Assembly: GCA_020634855.1 (NCBI GenBank)
Contig: JACKAU010000002.1
Location: forward strand, 806,001-870,000
Origin: Anaerolineales bacterium
Lineage (GTDB): Bacteria; Chloroflexota; Anaerolineae; 4572-78; J111
Reading direction: 5' to 3'
DNA: 64,000 nucleotides
A model generated the notes under the pieces. The model did not search any database. It saw nothing but the letters and a program-made list of their open reading frames with translations, and was not told the DNA's origin. A program made the translations under genes and the position numbers. The number at the start of each line of letters is the position of its first letter. Position 1 is the stretch's first letter. This document shows, one piece after another, positions 8,402-16,450 of this stretch.

Positions 8402-10246
8402 TTAATGGGAGGCTACCTCAAAGGACTCATCTTTTATCGAAACGTCATTGCGCCGGTTGAGCCAGTCAAGCTTTTCCTCCGTAGCCATTACGACAATCTC
8501 ATCACCCATTTGGAGTTTGGTGGTTAAGTTAGGTGGGATATCAACCTGGTCGCCTCGGGCGTGCAGCAGAATCGTCACATCTTGTTCGTTATGCAGCGCC
8601 GCTAGCGAGGCCCCGTTGAGCGAGGCTCCGTTGATCTGCAACCGAGTGATGGCCTGGGTGGTGTGGCCGACCTCCACCGACCGAATGTTGCGTCGATCGA
8701 GCGCGGCAGCCACAAAATCGGGAGCGGCCAGGGCCGACGTGCTGTACACCGTGGCATTGACGCCAAAGCTGTGGCGCATCTGCTCGGCCAATTTGTCATC
8801 GAAAATACGGATGACCACTCGAATATCGGGGTTGAGCGCCCGAGCTTGGAGCGCGACTTGTAGATTGGTCATATCATCGGCGGTACAGGCCACCACCGCC
8901 GAAGCCCGGCCGGCCCCGGCTTCGGCCAAGGTTGACCGCCAGCGGAGATCGCCATATTGTACGGTTATTCCCATTGCTTTCAGCCGAACACCCAGTCTAC
9001 GCGGTTTGTCATCCATCGCCACCACATGGCAGCCTAAACCGGCTAAATTTTGAGCCACTCGATAGCCGGTATTACCTAACCCACACACCAGCACTGCCCC
9101 ATAATGATACGATGAGTGCTCGGCTGCTTGCTCGCTACCGTGTTCAATCAACTGGAGCATCTTGGCGACAGTGGTGAAAATAAACAGGGTGTCGTGACAC
9201 ATCAATTGCGTGGCCGGGTTAGGTTCAACCGTGGTCAGACCGCCGTGATGGTGAGAGACCACCGTGACATCGCGCTCTTCGGCGACCTCGCCAATGGTCC
9301 GGCCCAACATTGGCGAGGTCGGATCCAGCGGCAGCCGGGCCAGCACGTATTTCCGGTGCGCCAATTCAAATGTCTCGACGATCTCGCCGCCGATGGCGGC
9401 GTAGACAAAAGTCGTCGCGGCCACGGCCGAGCGGCTGATGACGGCATCGACCGCGAATTTTTCTTGAATTTCCTCGGTCAGATCATCCGCAAACTGGCGT
9501 AGAATAACGCGCACGCCAGGCCGGAGTTGGCGCGCGCGGACGGCGGTTTCAAGGTTGGTCCAATCGGAGTCGGTGCAGGCGATGACCACAGTCGCTCGCT
9601 CGATACCGGCCCGCTTGAGCGTCTCGTCATCTTCTAAATTACCTAAAATAACCGGCATGCCACCGGCGATCAGTGTTTCGACCAAAGGCGACTCCCGGTC
9701 GTTGATGCCTACGACCGATTTGCCGTATTTGTGGGTCAATCGTTGAGCCACCCGATAGCCGACACGCCCCAGGCCACACACCAGAATATGTCGATCAACG
9801 GTCGCCCGCACCAGCGTCTCCTGCCACTCTTGCCCGCGCTCGGCCCGCAGAAAAAAGATGCGAACTACTCGGATAACCCGCACACCAAAGACCGAAACGA
9901 GGGGCAGACCAATGAGCGGCACGATGAAGGGAAAAACATCGAGTTGGGGAGCCGTCGGCAGATCATTGAAGGTGAGTTGGAAAAAGGTCATGTTGATAAC
10001 GGCAAAGACGGCCTTAGCGTAGTTCAACGGCGGTGTATAAGGCATTAACGGCAACTGCCAGCGATTGTAGACCCATTGAAATAACGCGGCCGCAAGCAGC
10101 AACGCCGCTAGCATTAGCAGGGTCACCCGCCAGGGAAACAGATGGACAAAAACCAAGCCATCCCGTTTCATATCGCGCCACCAACGCAGCGGCGTCGCTC
10201 TGAGCCGCCGAAACCGGTATCGGTATTTTTTAAAGCGTTGTTTCAT
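8402..10246 (-). CDS. RCK/TrkA-type potassium channel protein with two NAD-binding units
   Basis: The 614-residue protein starts with a basic segment and about two or three membrane spans (residues 30-115). These are followed by two repeated regulatory modules: TrkA-N Rossmann folds beginning HILVCGLGRVGYRVAQRL (about 150) and AVLVCGLGNTGYRVAQNL (about 385), each followed by a TrkA-C-like domain. Such proteins gate or regulate potassium flux in response to nucleotides. I do not see a clear TVGYG-type selectivity filter in the short membrane part, so it may be a regulatory membrane subunit or divergent channel (CASTOR-like) rather than a classical K+ channel. Confidence 0.75.
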   Translation of the reverse strand: MKQRFKKYRYRFRRLRATPLRWWRDMKRDGLVFVHLFPWRVTLLMLAALLLAAALFQWVYNRWQLPLMPYTPPLNYAKAVFAVINMTFFQLTFNDLPTAPQLDVFPFIVPLIGLPLVSVFGVRVIRVVRIFFLRAERGQEWQETLVRATVDRHILVCGLGRVGYRVAQRLTHKYGKSVVGINDRESPLVETLIAGGMPVILGNLEDDETLKRAGIERATVVIACTDSDWTNLETAVRARQLRPGVRVILRQFADDLTEEIQEKFAVDAVISRSAVAATTFVYAAIGGEIVETFELAHRKYVLARLPLDPTSPMLGRTIGEVAEERDVTVVSHHHGGLTTVEPNPATQLMCHDTLFIFTTVAKMLQLIEHGSEQAAEHSSYHYGAVLVCGLGNTGYRVAQNLAGLGCHVVAMDDKPRRLGVRLKAMGITVQYGDLRWRSTLAEAGAGRASAVVACTADDMTNLQVALQARALNPDIRVVIRIFDDKLAEQMRHSFGVNATVYSTSALAAPDFVAAALDRRNIRSVEVGHTTQAITRLQINGASLNGASLAALHNEQDVTILLHARGDQVDIPPNLTTKLQMGDEIVVMATEEKLDWLNRRNDVSIKDESFEVASH

Positions 10247-10405
10247 GGGTAATATATCAGCATTTATAGCGTTTTAGAGCTAGGGGAGTTTGAGTTGTTC
10301 ACCGGCTAAGCAAGCTCCTTTTTTGGAAGTTAATGGTGACAGTCTACAAAATTCATCATAACCAAAAACCAACCAAAATCAAGCTAAACCCAAGGAATTG
10401 ATATC

Positions 10406-10813
10406 ATGAAAGAAAAGCGCACAAACATCTCGACCGGTACGCCGTGGGAACCGGTGGTCGGCTACTCGCGGGCGGTGCGGGTGGGCAATGTGGTTCACGT
10501 GTCGGGCACCACCGCAACGGATGAGAAGGGACAGTTGATCGGCGTAGGTGATGCCTATGCGCAAGCAATCCAAACGCTCAAGAATATCGAGACCGCGTTG
10601 AACGCGGCCGGAGCCGGTATGAAAGATGTGGTACGGACGCGCATGTACGTAACCAACATCGACGACTGGGAAGAGATCGGTCGCGCCCACGGGGAATTCT
10701 TTAGTGGTATCCGGCCCACCACCTCAATGGTTGAGGTCAGCCGCCTGATTATGCCGGAGATGCTGGTCGAGATCGAGGCCGAGGCGATTGTGGGAGAGGA
10801 AGGCAAAGGCTGA
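10406..10813 (+). CDS. RidA family enamine/imine deaminase
   Basis: A 135-residue protein of the YjgF/RidA family. It has the GNVVHVSGTTATD strand, the region AYAQAIQTLKNIETAL, the conserved arginine in VVRTRMYVTNIDDW and the C-terminal MLVEIEAEAIV with the glutamate used in active members. RidA proteins hydrolyse reactive enamine/imine intermediates from pyridoxal-phosphate enzymes and act as trimers in the cytosol. An AAGGA site precedes the ATG at 10406. It is divergent from the channel gene and followed by a hydrolase gene 97 bp downstream. Confidence 0.85.
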   Translation: MKEKRTNISTGTPWEPVVGYSRAVRVGNVVHVSGTTATDEKGQLIGVGDAYAQAIQTLKNIETALNAAGAGMKDVVRTRMYVTNIDDWEEIGRAHGEFFSGIRPTTSMVEVSRLIMPEMLVEIEAEAIVGEEGKG

Positions 10814-10910
10814 GGTCAGGCAATTCTAAGTCGAAAGGTTTCGCGATGGCTATAGGCTTGCTCCCTATTAAAGGAGACAACTTACTTGATAGAGGGCAAA
10901 GAGTAAAATT

Positions 10911-11879
10911 ATGACAACAAATTCAATATCCTCGGCTAGACCGACGCGTGGCTCCTGCCGATATTGGATGCGATTGGCAGCGGCCGCTGCCGGCGCTTTG
11001 CTTTTAGGCGGGCTGTGCTTGCTGGCCGGGTTGATTTACATTCAGCTTGAAGCCTTTCTCGTCCCTCACCGAGTGACCGATGTCGGAACGCCGGAAGAAC
11101 TTAACCGGCCCTATCGGAACGTTGTCTTGACCACCAGCGACGGGTTGAACATCGCCGGCTGGTACATTCCGGGCACGCGACCGCAGGCCATTATTCTCGT
11201 CCACGGCATTCACGCCAACCGGCGGACGATGCTACCGGAGGCCAAGATCTTGGCGGAGGCCGATTATCACTTGCTAATGATCGACTTGCGAGGACACGGT
11301 CAGAGCGATGGCCACCAAAACAGTTACGGTTATCGAGAGGCGCTTGACGTGCAAGCCGCCGTCGATTATCTCGACGCGCTGCCGGAGATCGATAAAATCG
11401 GTGTACTGGGCACCTCGCTGGGTGGGGCGACGGTGGTGCGAGCCGCGGCCATCGATGAGCGAATCGCGGCCGTGGTTATCGAAAGCAGCTACAGCAGTCT
11501 CCCCGCCGCCATCGACGATGGGTTCGACAATCTGTCGTTCTTCCCCAAATGGCCGTTTGCCCCGCTGTTCGTCAGCCTGGCCGAGCGGCGGTTAGGCGTG
11601 AAAGCGGCGCAGATCGACTCGGCACGTGATTTGGCCAGTTTCAAACCCAGACCGGTATTGATCATCCACGGCTTGGCGGATCAACTTTTTCCGCCGGATC
11701 ATGCGGAGCGCATGTTCGACTCGGCGCAGGAGCCGAAAGAATTATGGCTAATCGATGGCCTGGGACATGCTAATCCGGTGCCGGGCCATGAGACAGAATA
11801 TCAGGAGCGGGTGGTGGGTTTCTTCGAAAATTACTTAAAAAGTGCCGGCCGCGCTGAAGATAAGAAACACCAAAAATAA
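10911..11879 (+). CDS. Membrane-anchored alpha/beta hydrolase
   Basis: The 322-residue protein has an N-terminal membrane span (AAAAGALLLGGLCLLAGLIY) and an alpha/beta-hydrolase fold: oxyanion region ILVHGIHANR, nucleophile elbow GTSLGG, acid in IHGLADQLFP and histidine in GLGHANPV. These complete the Ser-Asp-His triad. The catalytic part most likely faces outside the membrane. It resembles the uncharacterised BAAT/DUF1100-like peptidase-or-esterase group, and the substrate is unknown. No clear ribosome-binding site stands before the ATG. Confidence 0.8.
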   Translation: MTTNSISSARPTRGSCRYWMRLAAAAAGALLLGGLCLLAGLIYIQLEAFLVPHRVTDVGTPEELNRPYRNVVLTTSDGLNIAGWYIPGTRPQAIILVHGIHANRRTMLPEAKILAEADYHLLMIDLRGHGQSDGHQNSYGYREALDVQAAVDYLDALPEIDKIGVLGTSLGGATVVRAAAIDERIAAVVIESSYSSLPAAIDDGFDNLSFFPKWPFAPLFVSLAERRLGVKAAQIDSARDLASFKPRPVLIIHGLADQLFPPDHAERMFDSAQEPKELWLIDGLGHANPVPGHETEYQERVVGFFENYLKSAGRAEDKKHQK

Positions 11880-11936
11880 GTTTTCCGACGAAGTGAGCAT
11901 TGGCTGGTATCTAAACTAAGTTTGGACACCCAATTG

Positions 11937-11961
11937 CGTTACGAAACTGAGTTTCGTAACG
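11937..11961. repeat. Perfect short palindrome cgttacgaaac/gtttcgtaacg
   Basis: Eleven-base perfect arms with a TGA loop lie in the gap 11880-12172, downstream of the hydrolase. The arms suggest a dispersed palindromic element; there is no T-run after it, so a terminator role is less likely. Confidence 0.55.
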
Positions 11962-12062
11962 AGAATCCACGCCAAGTGGGAAATACTCTGAAATTGACTT
12001 GGACGGAAGTTCATAGTAGACTCTTTAGCAATTAAATAGGGTGCGTAAAAGTACGTTGGGAG

Positions 12063-12093
12063 TGGGCATTTGTATTAATTAATGCCCATTTTT
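12063..12093 (+). terminator. Candidate intrinsic terminator
   Basis: Arms tgggcatt and aatgccca flank a 10-base AT-rich loop and are followed by a T-run. It could end the transcript of the hydrolase gene before the tRNA gene. Confidence 0.45.
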
Positions 12094-12172
12094 AGGGTTA
12101 TAACTATACAACCAAATGACAGTATTTGCGCTCCATTAAATAAAGTTCTCCACCAAAAGATGGTGAATTTTT

Positions 12173-12245
12173 GCCCCCGTAGCTCAGAGGATAGAGCAGA
12201 GGTTTCCTAAACCTTGTGTCACAGGTTCGACTCCTGTCGGGGGTA
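12173..12245 (+). tRNA. tRNA-Arg (anticodon CCT)
   Basis: A full cloverleaf can be folded: acceptor gcccccg with cgggggt (one G-T pair at the end), D-stem gctc/gagc, anticodon stem gaggt/acctt with loop ttcctaa (anticodon CCT, reading AGG), a five-base variable loop and T-stem acagg/cctgt with loop ttcgact. The 3' CCA is not encoded. A very strong hairpin follows 13 bases later. Confidence 0.93.
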
Positions 12246-12258
12246 CCTACTCGCAGTG

Positions 12259-12312
12259 CGGCCAACAGACGGTATCAAAGGTCAGTTTGATACCGTCTGT
12301 TGGCCGTTTTTA
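12259..12312 (+). terminator. Intrinsic terminator of the tRNA gene
   Basis: The arms at 12259-12279 and 12286-12306 are perfectly complementary over 21 bp (starting cggccaacagacgg), with a six-base loop, followed by tttttaat. The stem is unusually long for a terminator. Confidence 0.8.
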
Positions 12313-12429
12313 ATATTTTCGTAAGTCGTTGGTTAGGCTATTGTAATATCTCTTGACTAATGTAGAAGGTACGGAACAGTACTAAGTCGTTCCGATAATT
12401 CTATGTTCAATCAGGAGAATGAACCCATT

Positions 12430-13116
12430 ATGAAAAAGTCGATTATTCTTGTTGTGGTGGGACTTATTGGTTTGGTGATTGTCGGCTCGATTGGTTGGTA
12501 TCTGGCCTCGCCGCTGTTTATTGATAATGTGGTTGACGAGGACTTTCCGGTCCAACAGGCCAGCTTGGCGCAGGTACCACAAACCTCGCTCGATCAAATG
12601 GAGGCGGAACTAGGCGACCGGCTTTCATTTGAGTTACCCAAAGCCGAGCAATTAGCCGAGATGCCTGAGGATGAATTAAAGCAGATGGAAACGGAAATTA
12701 TGGCCGCTTCCGCCGAGATGCCGGATAAAGTCATGGACGACTCTATGCCGGCAGAGGCAGCGGTCGATGACCCGGTGGTGATCGGGCAAGGTCAATTTAA
12801 GGATGCCGACAGTTTCCACCAGGGTTCCGGCTCGGCCACAATCTACCAACTGCCTGACGGCTCGCACGTACTGCGCTTTGAAGATTTTATGGCCACCAAC
12901 GGCCCCGACCTGCACGTGATTTTGACCAGCCACCCTGCCCCAACCAGTCACGCCGATATTATGGACAATTACATTGACCTCGGTTCGCTCAAAGGCAATA
13001 TCGGCAACCAAAATTACGAAATTCCGGCTGATGTCGATGTCTCGCAATACCAAAGCGTGGTGATCTACTGTATGCCGTTCCACGTAGTGTTCGCCACAGC
13101 GACGTTGGGATCGTGA
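12430..13116 (+). CDS. Membrane-anchored DM13-domain protein
   Basis: A 228-residue protein with an N-terminal signal anchor (IILVVVGLIGLVIVGSIGWYL), an acidic, methionine-rich linker (residues about 40-115) and a C-terminal DM13 domain: GSGSATIYQLPDGSHVLRF, TNGPDLHVIL, LGSLKGNIGNQNYEIP and SVVIYCMPFHVVFATA. DM13 is a predicted cytochrome-like or redox-linked electron-transfer domain and keeps one conserved cysteine, here in IYCMPF. The ATG at 12430 is chosen because AGGAG lies upstream and the lysines directly precede the hydrophobic segment. It would sit on the outer face of the membrane. Confidence 0.75.
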   Translation: MKKSIILVVVGLIGLVIVGSIGWYLASPLFIDNVVDEDFPVQQASLAQVPQTSLDQMEAELGDRLSFELPKAEQLAEMPEDELKQMETEIMAASAEMPDKVMDDSMPAEAAVDDPVVIGQGQFKDADSFHQGSGSATIYQLPDGSHVLRFEDFMATNGPDLHVILTSHPAPTSHADIMDNYIDLGSLKGNIGNQNYEIPADVDVSQYQSVVIYCMPFHVVFATATLGS

Positions 13117-13168
13117 AGACTTAACAGGTGTTTAGATCCGTTGACACGCATCTCGTTTTGAGCGTGAT

Positions 13169-14815
13169 TTACTCCCCCTGGCCGGGCAGCCGCTTCCAGA
13201 CGGATTTCAGCATGCCTTTAAGCCCACCCTCCGGCGGCAATGCTTCGATGGCTTTGGTCACCGCTTGTTGAAAATCGGCCGGGGTTTCAGGATGATCCTC
13301 AATCAATTTATTCAGCCGGTTCAAATTACGGCGCGACTGTTTGAACACGAGCGGGTTCAGACGCGACAGGCAAACCGTTTCGTCGGCGGCTATTAGGGCC
13401 TCAGTCAGTCCGGGTAAATTATTGGTCTGTTGCGGGCGATAAATATCTAAAAAGGGGTCGCCTTTGCCGGAGACAACCAGCCGCAGCGGATCGACCAACC
13501 CCAAACGGCCGGCTGTCTCGACGAAATGGCGATAATCGACCTCATCCGACCATTTCAACGCTTCAGGCAACGCTTTTTTAGGGCTGTCCCAGTAGGCCAA
13601 AAATAGACGCAGCATTTTGTGGTCGGTGGTTTCCAGCGTTTTTTCCAGCGCTTTGAGTTCGCTGCGTGGGGGCGATTGAAAGTTGCCGGCCTCATAACTG
13701 GCGTACAAGGCATCAAGCAGTTCCCCCACCTCAAACCCTTGCCGCAACTGTCGGTAGAGATCGATGCCTGAGTTAGCGGCAAAAATATGCTCTGCGGCCC
13801 GACGAGTTAACTCGGGCGGGATCTTTTGAGCAACTTGACGGTGTAAGGCGGCTTCCACGGATTCCGGACTGGCTTTGAACACCGCCGTAATCAGATCGGG
13901 CGAGGCCTGGCCCAACTGATCGAGGTCGTATTCCCGGCCATCCAGCCACTCGCCGACCGTCAGGGCGTAATCACGGTAACGGGCAATGTCATCTAGCTTA
14001 CGCGCCTCAACCACGGCAAGCACCCAGCGTTCGTAAGCGCTGTCCGGGGAGCCGGGCATCTCACCTTTAATGTGACGGGCGGCGGCATCGACCTGGGCAA
14101 ATTTGACACTCACCGGCGGCTCCGGCAGGCCGATGGCCCAGTAATACGTGGCGACTAAGTTGCAGCGATAAAAATAGGTATCGAACGAACAGCGTGTTCG
14201 CCGGCTAAGCGGCACCACGAGGAAAGCCGCTTCCAAAGCATCCTCGATTTGGCCGGGTTGGCCGACAATTGTGATGGCATTGCGCGCCGCGGCTTGTTGG
14301 TTGGCCCTTAAGGCCAGCAGCGCCAGGTTTTTGTGTTCGGCCGCCGACCATTTCTTGGCGGCCTCAACCTCTTTCGCCAATTGGCGCGACAAATCGAGCG
14401 ACACCGGCGGAATCCGGCCGGCAGCGAAATCGCCTTCAGCCAACGCCTCGTCGATGGTGTTGACAAACGTGCATTGGCGAAACACGCGGAACGGATCGGC
14501 TTCGAAACGGGCTAGATCGGCCGGAGCGAAGATCAGACTGTGGGCCAGATAGCGCCCGCCCCGTCCATATTTGTCGGTGGCCGATATTGGCACAATTTGG
14601 GCGACGGCGCTCTTGCCGGTGGAGATGGTGAAGAAGAGCCGTTTGACCGGCTCGATGGCAGAGGTAAAGTACAGCAGATGCCCCTCCATCTCTTCTACTT
14701 CGGCCTCGGTCAGACCCTGGCTGTAAAACAGCGTTTGAAAACCGCCTCGTCCTTGAGGCGATTGCTCTTTTTCCACGTTGCTGTAGATATGCTGCCAAGC
14801 TTGGATGGTTGGCAT
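13169..14815 (-). CDS. GAP1-like GTPase-associated protein
   Basis: The 548-residue soluble protein begins with a domain (about 1-150) with HIYSNVEKEQSPQGRGGFQ, HLLYFTSAIEPVKRLF, DKYGRGGRYLAHSLI and DPFRVFRQCTF. This pattern matches what I know as the N-terminal domain of GTPase-associated protein 1 (GAP1), found beside GTPases in predicted bacterial conflict systems. The middle (about 150-300, ALLALRANQQAAARNAITIVG, VPLSRRTRCSFDTYFYRCN) fits the GAP1 middle region, and the rest is helical. No enzyme motif is seen. It is the last gene of the minus-strand cluster whose GTPase lies at 19096-20082. The family call is from memory and should be searched. Confidence 0.6.
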   Translation of the reverse strand: MPTIQAWQHIYSNVEKEQSPQGRGGFQTLFYSQGLTEAEVEEMEGHLLYFTSAIEPVKRLFFTISTGKSAVAQIVPISATDKYGRGGRYLAHSLIFAPADLARFEADPFRVFRQCTFVNTIDEALAEGDFAAGRIPPVSLDLSRQLAKEVEAAKKWSAAEHKNLALLALRANQQAAARNAITIVGQPGQIEDALEAAFLVVPLSRRTRCSFDTYFYRCNLVATYYWAIGLPEPPVSVKFAQVDAAARHIKGEMPGSPDSAYERWVLAVVEARKLDDIARYRDYALTVGEWLDGREYDLDQLGQASPDLITAVFKASPESVEAALHRQVAQKIPPELTRRAAEHIFAANSGIDLYRQLRQGFEVGELLDALYASYEAGNFQSPPRSELKALEKTLETTDHKMLRLFLAYWDSPKKALPEALKWSDEVDYRHFVETAGRLGLVDPLRLVVSGKGDPFLDIYRPQQTNNLPGLTEALIAADETVCLSRLNPLVFKQSRRNLNRLNKLIEDHPETPADFQQAVTKAIEALPPEGGLKGMLKSVWKRLPGQGE

Positions 14816-14888
14816 TAGGAAGTCCTGTTCATGGTTGATTTATTCGCTTGGTAGGGAGACGCCCCCGCCCTACACCTCACGTTCCATA

Positions 14889-15542
14889 TTAGAACACAAA
14901 GCGGGCATAGTCCTTATCGGCTAAATACCAGTCGCCGCGCCGAACGAGTCGAAAGCCAAAATAGGGAATACGCTGGTCGGGTCGGATCGGTTTCACAACA
15001 TTAACCAGCGGATTCCACAAATTTGGATGGAACTGCGGCCGTGGTACACCCAAGCCAACCGGATATTTGTCCTGCCAGACCCATTCAACTAACCCACCAC
15101 GCATCAGGGTATAATCCAGCATCGACCGGATGTGCAGTTGCGTTTCTATTTTTTCCAAAATCGTATCGGAGGGGGCCTCGATTAGATCGGTCAGACGATG
15201 CTGGCGCGGCGGCGGTTCGCGGCGTAAGGCGGCCAGCAACTTGCGCCATTCGGCGACCGTGGGCAAATCATAACCCTCTCCTAGCCAGCGAGCAAACTCA
15301 AGGGCTTCTTCCGGCAAGATACCGGTGACGAACAGTTGCTCTCGATCATCGGCGGTAAAGCGGTTGAAGGCGACCACCGGATTCAAGGCCAGCATCGCTT
15401 CGTACCGGTCGGCGCTGATTGAGCCGGTCTCCGTCATAAACTGCTCGAACTGAATCTTGGTCACCGGCAAAAGATGCACTTCGACTCCCGCGTCTTCGAC
15501 AACGACGAGCGGGAATTGGGTTTTATCGAATGAGATAAGCAT
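14889..15542 (-). CDS. FGE/sulfatase-modifying-factor-like protein without cysteines
   Basis: The 217-residue protein resembles the C-type-lectin-like FGE (SUMF1) fold: LLPVTKIQFEQFM, ALEFARWLGEGYDLPTVAEW, GLVEWVW and the closing YFGFRLVRR are standard landmarks. Formylglycine-generating enzymes use two cysteines, and this protein has none, so an oxidase role is improbable. It more likely serves as a binding or adaptor domain, as FGE-like domains often do in GTPase- and NTPase-linked conflict systems. It lies between the GAP1-like gene and the rest of the GTPase cluster on the same strand. Confidence 0.65.
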   Translation of the reverse strand: MLISFDKTQFPLVVVEDAGVEVHLLPVTKIQFEQFMTETGSISADRYEAMLALNPVVAFNRFTADDREQLFVTGILPEEALEFARWLGEGYDLPTVAEWRKLLAALRREPPPRQHRLTDLIEAPSDTILEKIETQLHIRSMLDYTLMRGGLVEWVWQDKYPVGLGVPRPQFHPNLWNPLVNVVKPIRPDQRIPYFGFRLVRRGDWYLADKDYARFVF

Positions 15543-15654
15543 AACTGTTTTTCATGTAGAATTAATGAACCTTATCCACTATCCACTTTTTATTGCTCCT
15601 TACCGCTTAACAAGGTACAATAATTTTATATGTTTGTAAATAAGGATTGACAAT

Positions 15655-15927
15655 ATGGACGTTACATTTCCGAACGAGTTATTAGTAGCTTTGAAAGAAA
15701 ATCCTGACAGTTTTCGACGAAAAGTTCTTATTTATACTTTGGGCAAATTGTATGAAACAGGTCAAATATCTGGTGGATTTGGTGCTCAATTGTTAGAGTG
15801 TGATCGTTGGGAGTTTTATCGACTCCTCTCCGAGAATGGCTTTGCTGTGATTGATTATCCTGACGATGAATTAGATCGCGAAGCCGAAGTTGGAGATATG
15901 TGGCACGAGCAAATTCAAAAATCGTGA
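15655..15927 (+). CDS. UPF0175 family antitoxin-like protein
   Basis: A 90-residue protein with the UPF0175 pattern: LVALKENPDSFRRKVLIYTLGKLYETGQIS, then GFGAQLLECDRWEFYRLLSENG, a helix-turn-helix-like region, ending in an acidic tail. UPF0175 proteins are usually the antitoxin partner of DUF3368 PIN toxins, exactly the gene that follows with a GTGA overlap. The AT-richer composition and opposite strand to its surroundings suggest an inserted cassette. Confidence 0.8.
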   Translation: MDVTFPNELLVALKENPDSFRRKVLIYTLGKLYETGQISGGFGAQLLECDRWEFYRLLSENGFAVIDYPDDELDREAEVGDMWHEQIQKS

Positions 15928-16418
15928 AAGTTGTCGTTAATAGTACGCCGATAATTACGCTAGCAACAGTTGGGTATTTTTCACTCTTGAACCATCTCTT
16001 TGATGAAATTTTTATCCCTACTTCAGTATATGAGGAAGTCGTTGTAAAGGGAAGAAATCGTCCCGGTATGTCGGAAGTTATGGCTTCAACCTGGATCAAT
16101 ATCCAATCACCTACGCTACAATCGCCCATTCCAGTTCAGTTGTTTGGACTCGATCCTGGAGAACAAGATGTTATTTTACTTGGTCAGGAAATAGGTGCTG
16201 ATTGGCTACTCATTGATGAAAAACTTGCTCGTCGGGTGACTGATGCTATGGGTTTTCAGATCAAAGGTTCTTTAGGGTTATTATTAATTGGTTACCGTAC
16301 CGGTCTTTTGTCTAAATTGGAGGCGCTTGAGGCGCTCCGCCTGCTCGATTCAAGTTCAGTTCGTTTAAGTCGAAAACTTCTTCGCTGGTTCGAGTCAGAA
16401 TTATCTAAAACAAATTAG
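15924..16418 (+). CDS. DUF3368 PIN-domain toxin-like protein
   Basis: A 164-residue PIN-like nuclease: KVVVNSTPIITLATVG at the start, the conserved acid in SVYEEVVVKG, LDPGEQDVILLGQEIGADWLLIDEKLARR and a C-terminal GSLGLLLIGYRTGLL. The GTG at 15924 is preferred because it overlaps the antitoxin stop as GTGA and places the first strand directly at the N-terminus, as in relatives; the frame is open from 15900. The first acidic position of the PIN centre is Asn here (VNSTP), a common DUF3368 variant. Predicted to cleave RNA when free of antitoxin. Confidence 0.75.
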   Translation: MKVVVNSTPIITLATVGYFSLLNHLFDEIFIPTSVYEEVVVKGRNRPGMSEVMASTWINIQSPTLQSPIPVQLFGLDPGEQDVILLGQEIGADWLLIDEKLARRVTDAMGFQIKGSLGLLLIGYRTGLLSKLEALEALRLLDSSSVRLSRKLLRWFESELSKTN

Positions 16419-16450
16419 TGTTTTTAGCAGATTGTATCGCTTTATAGGCT

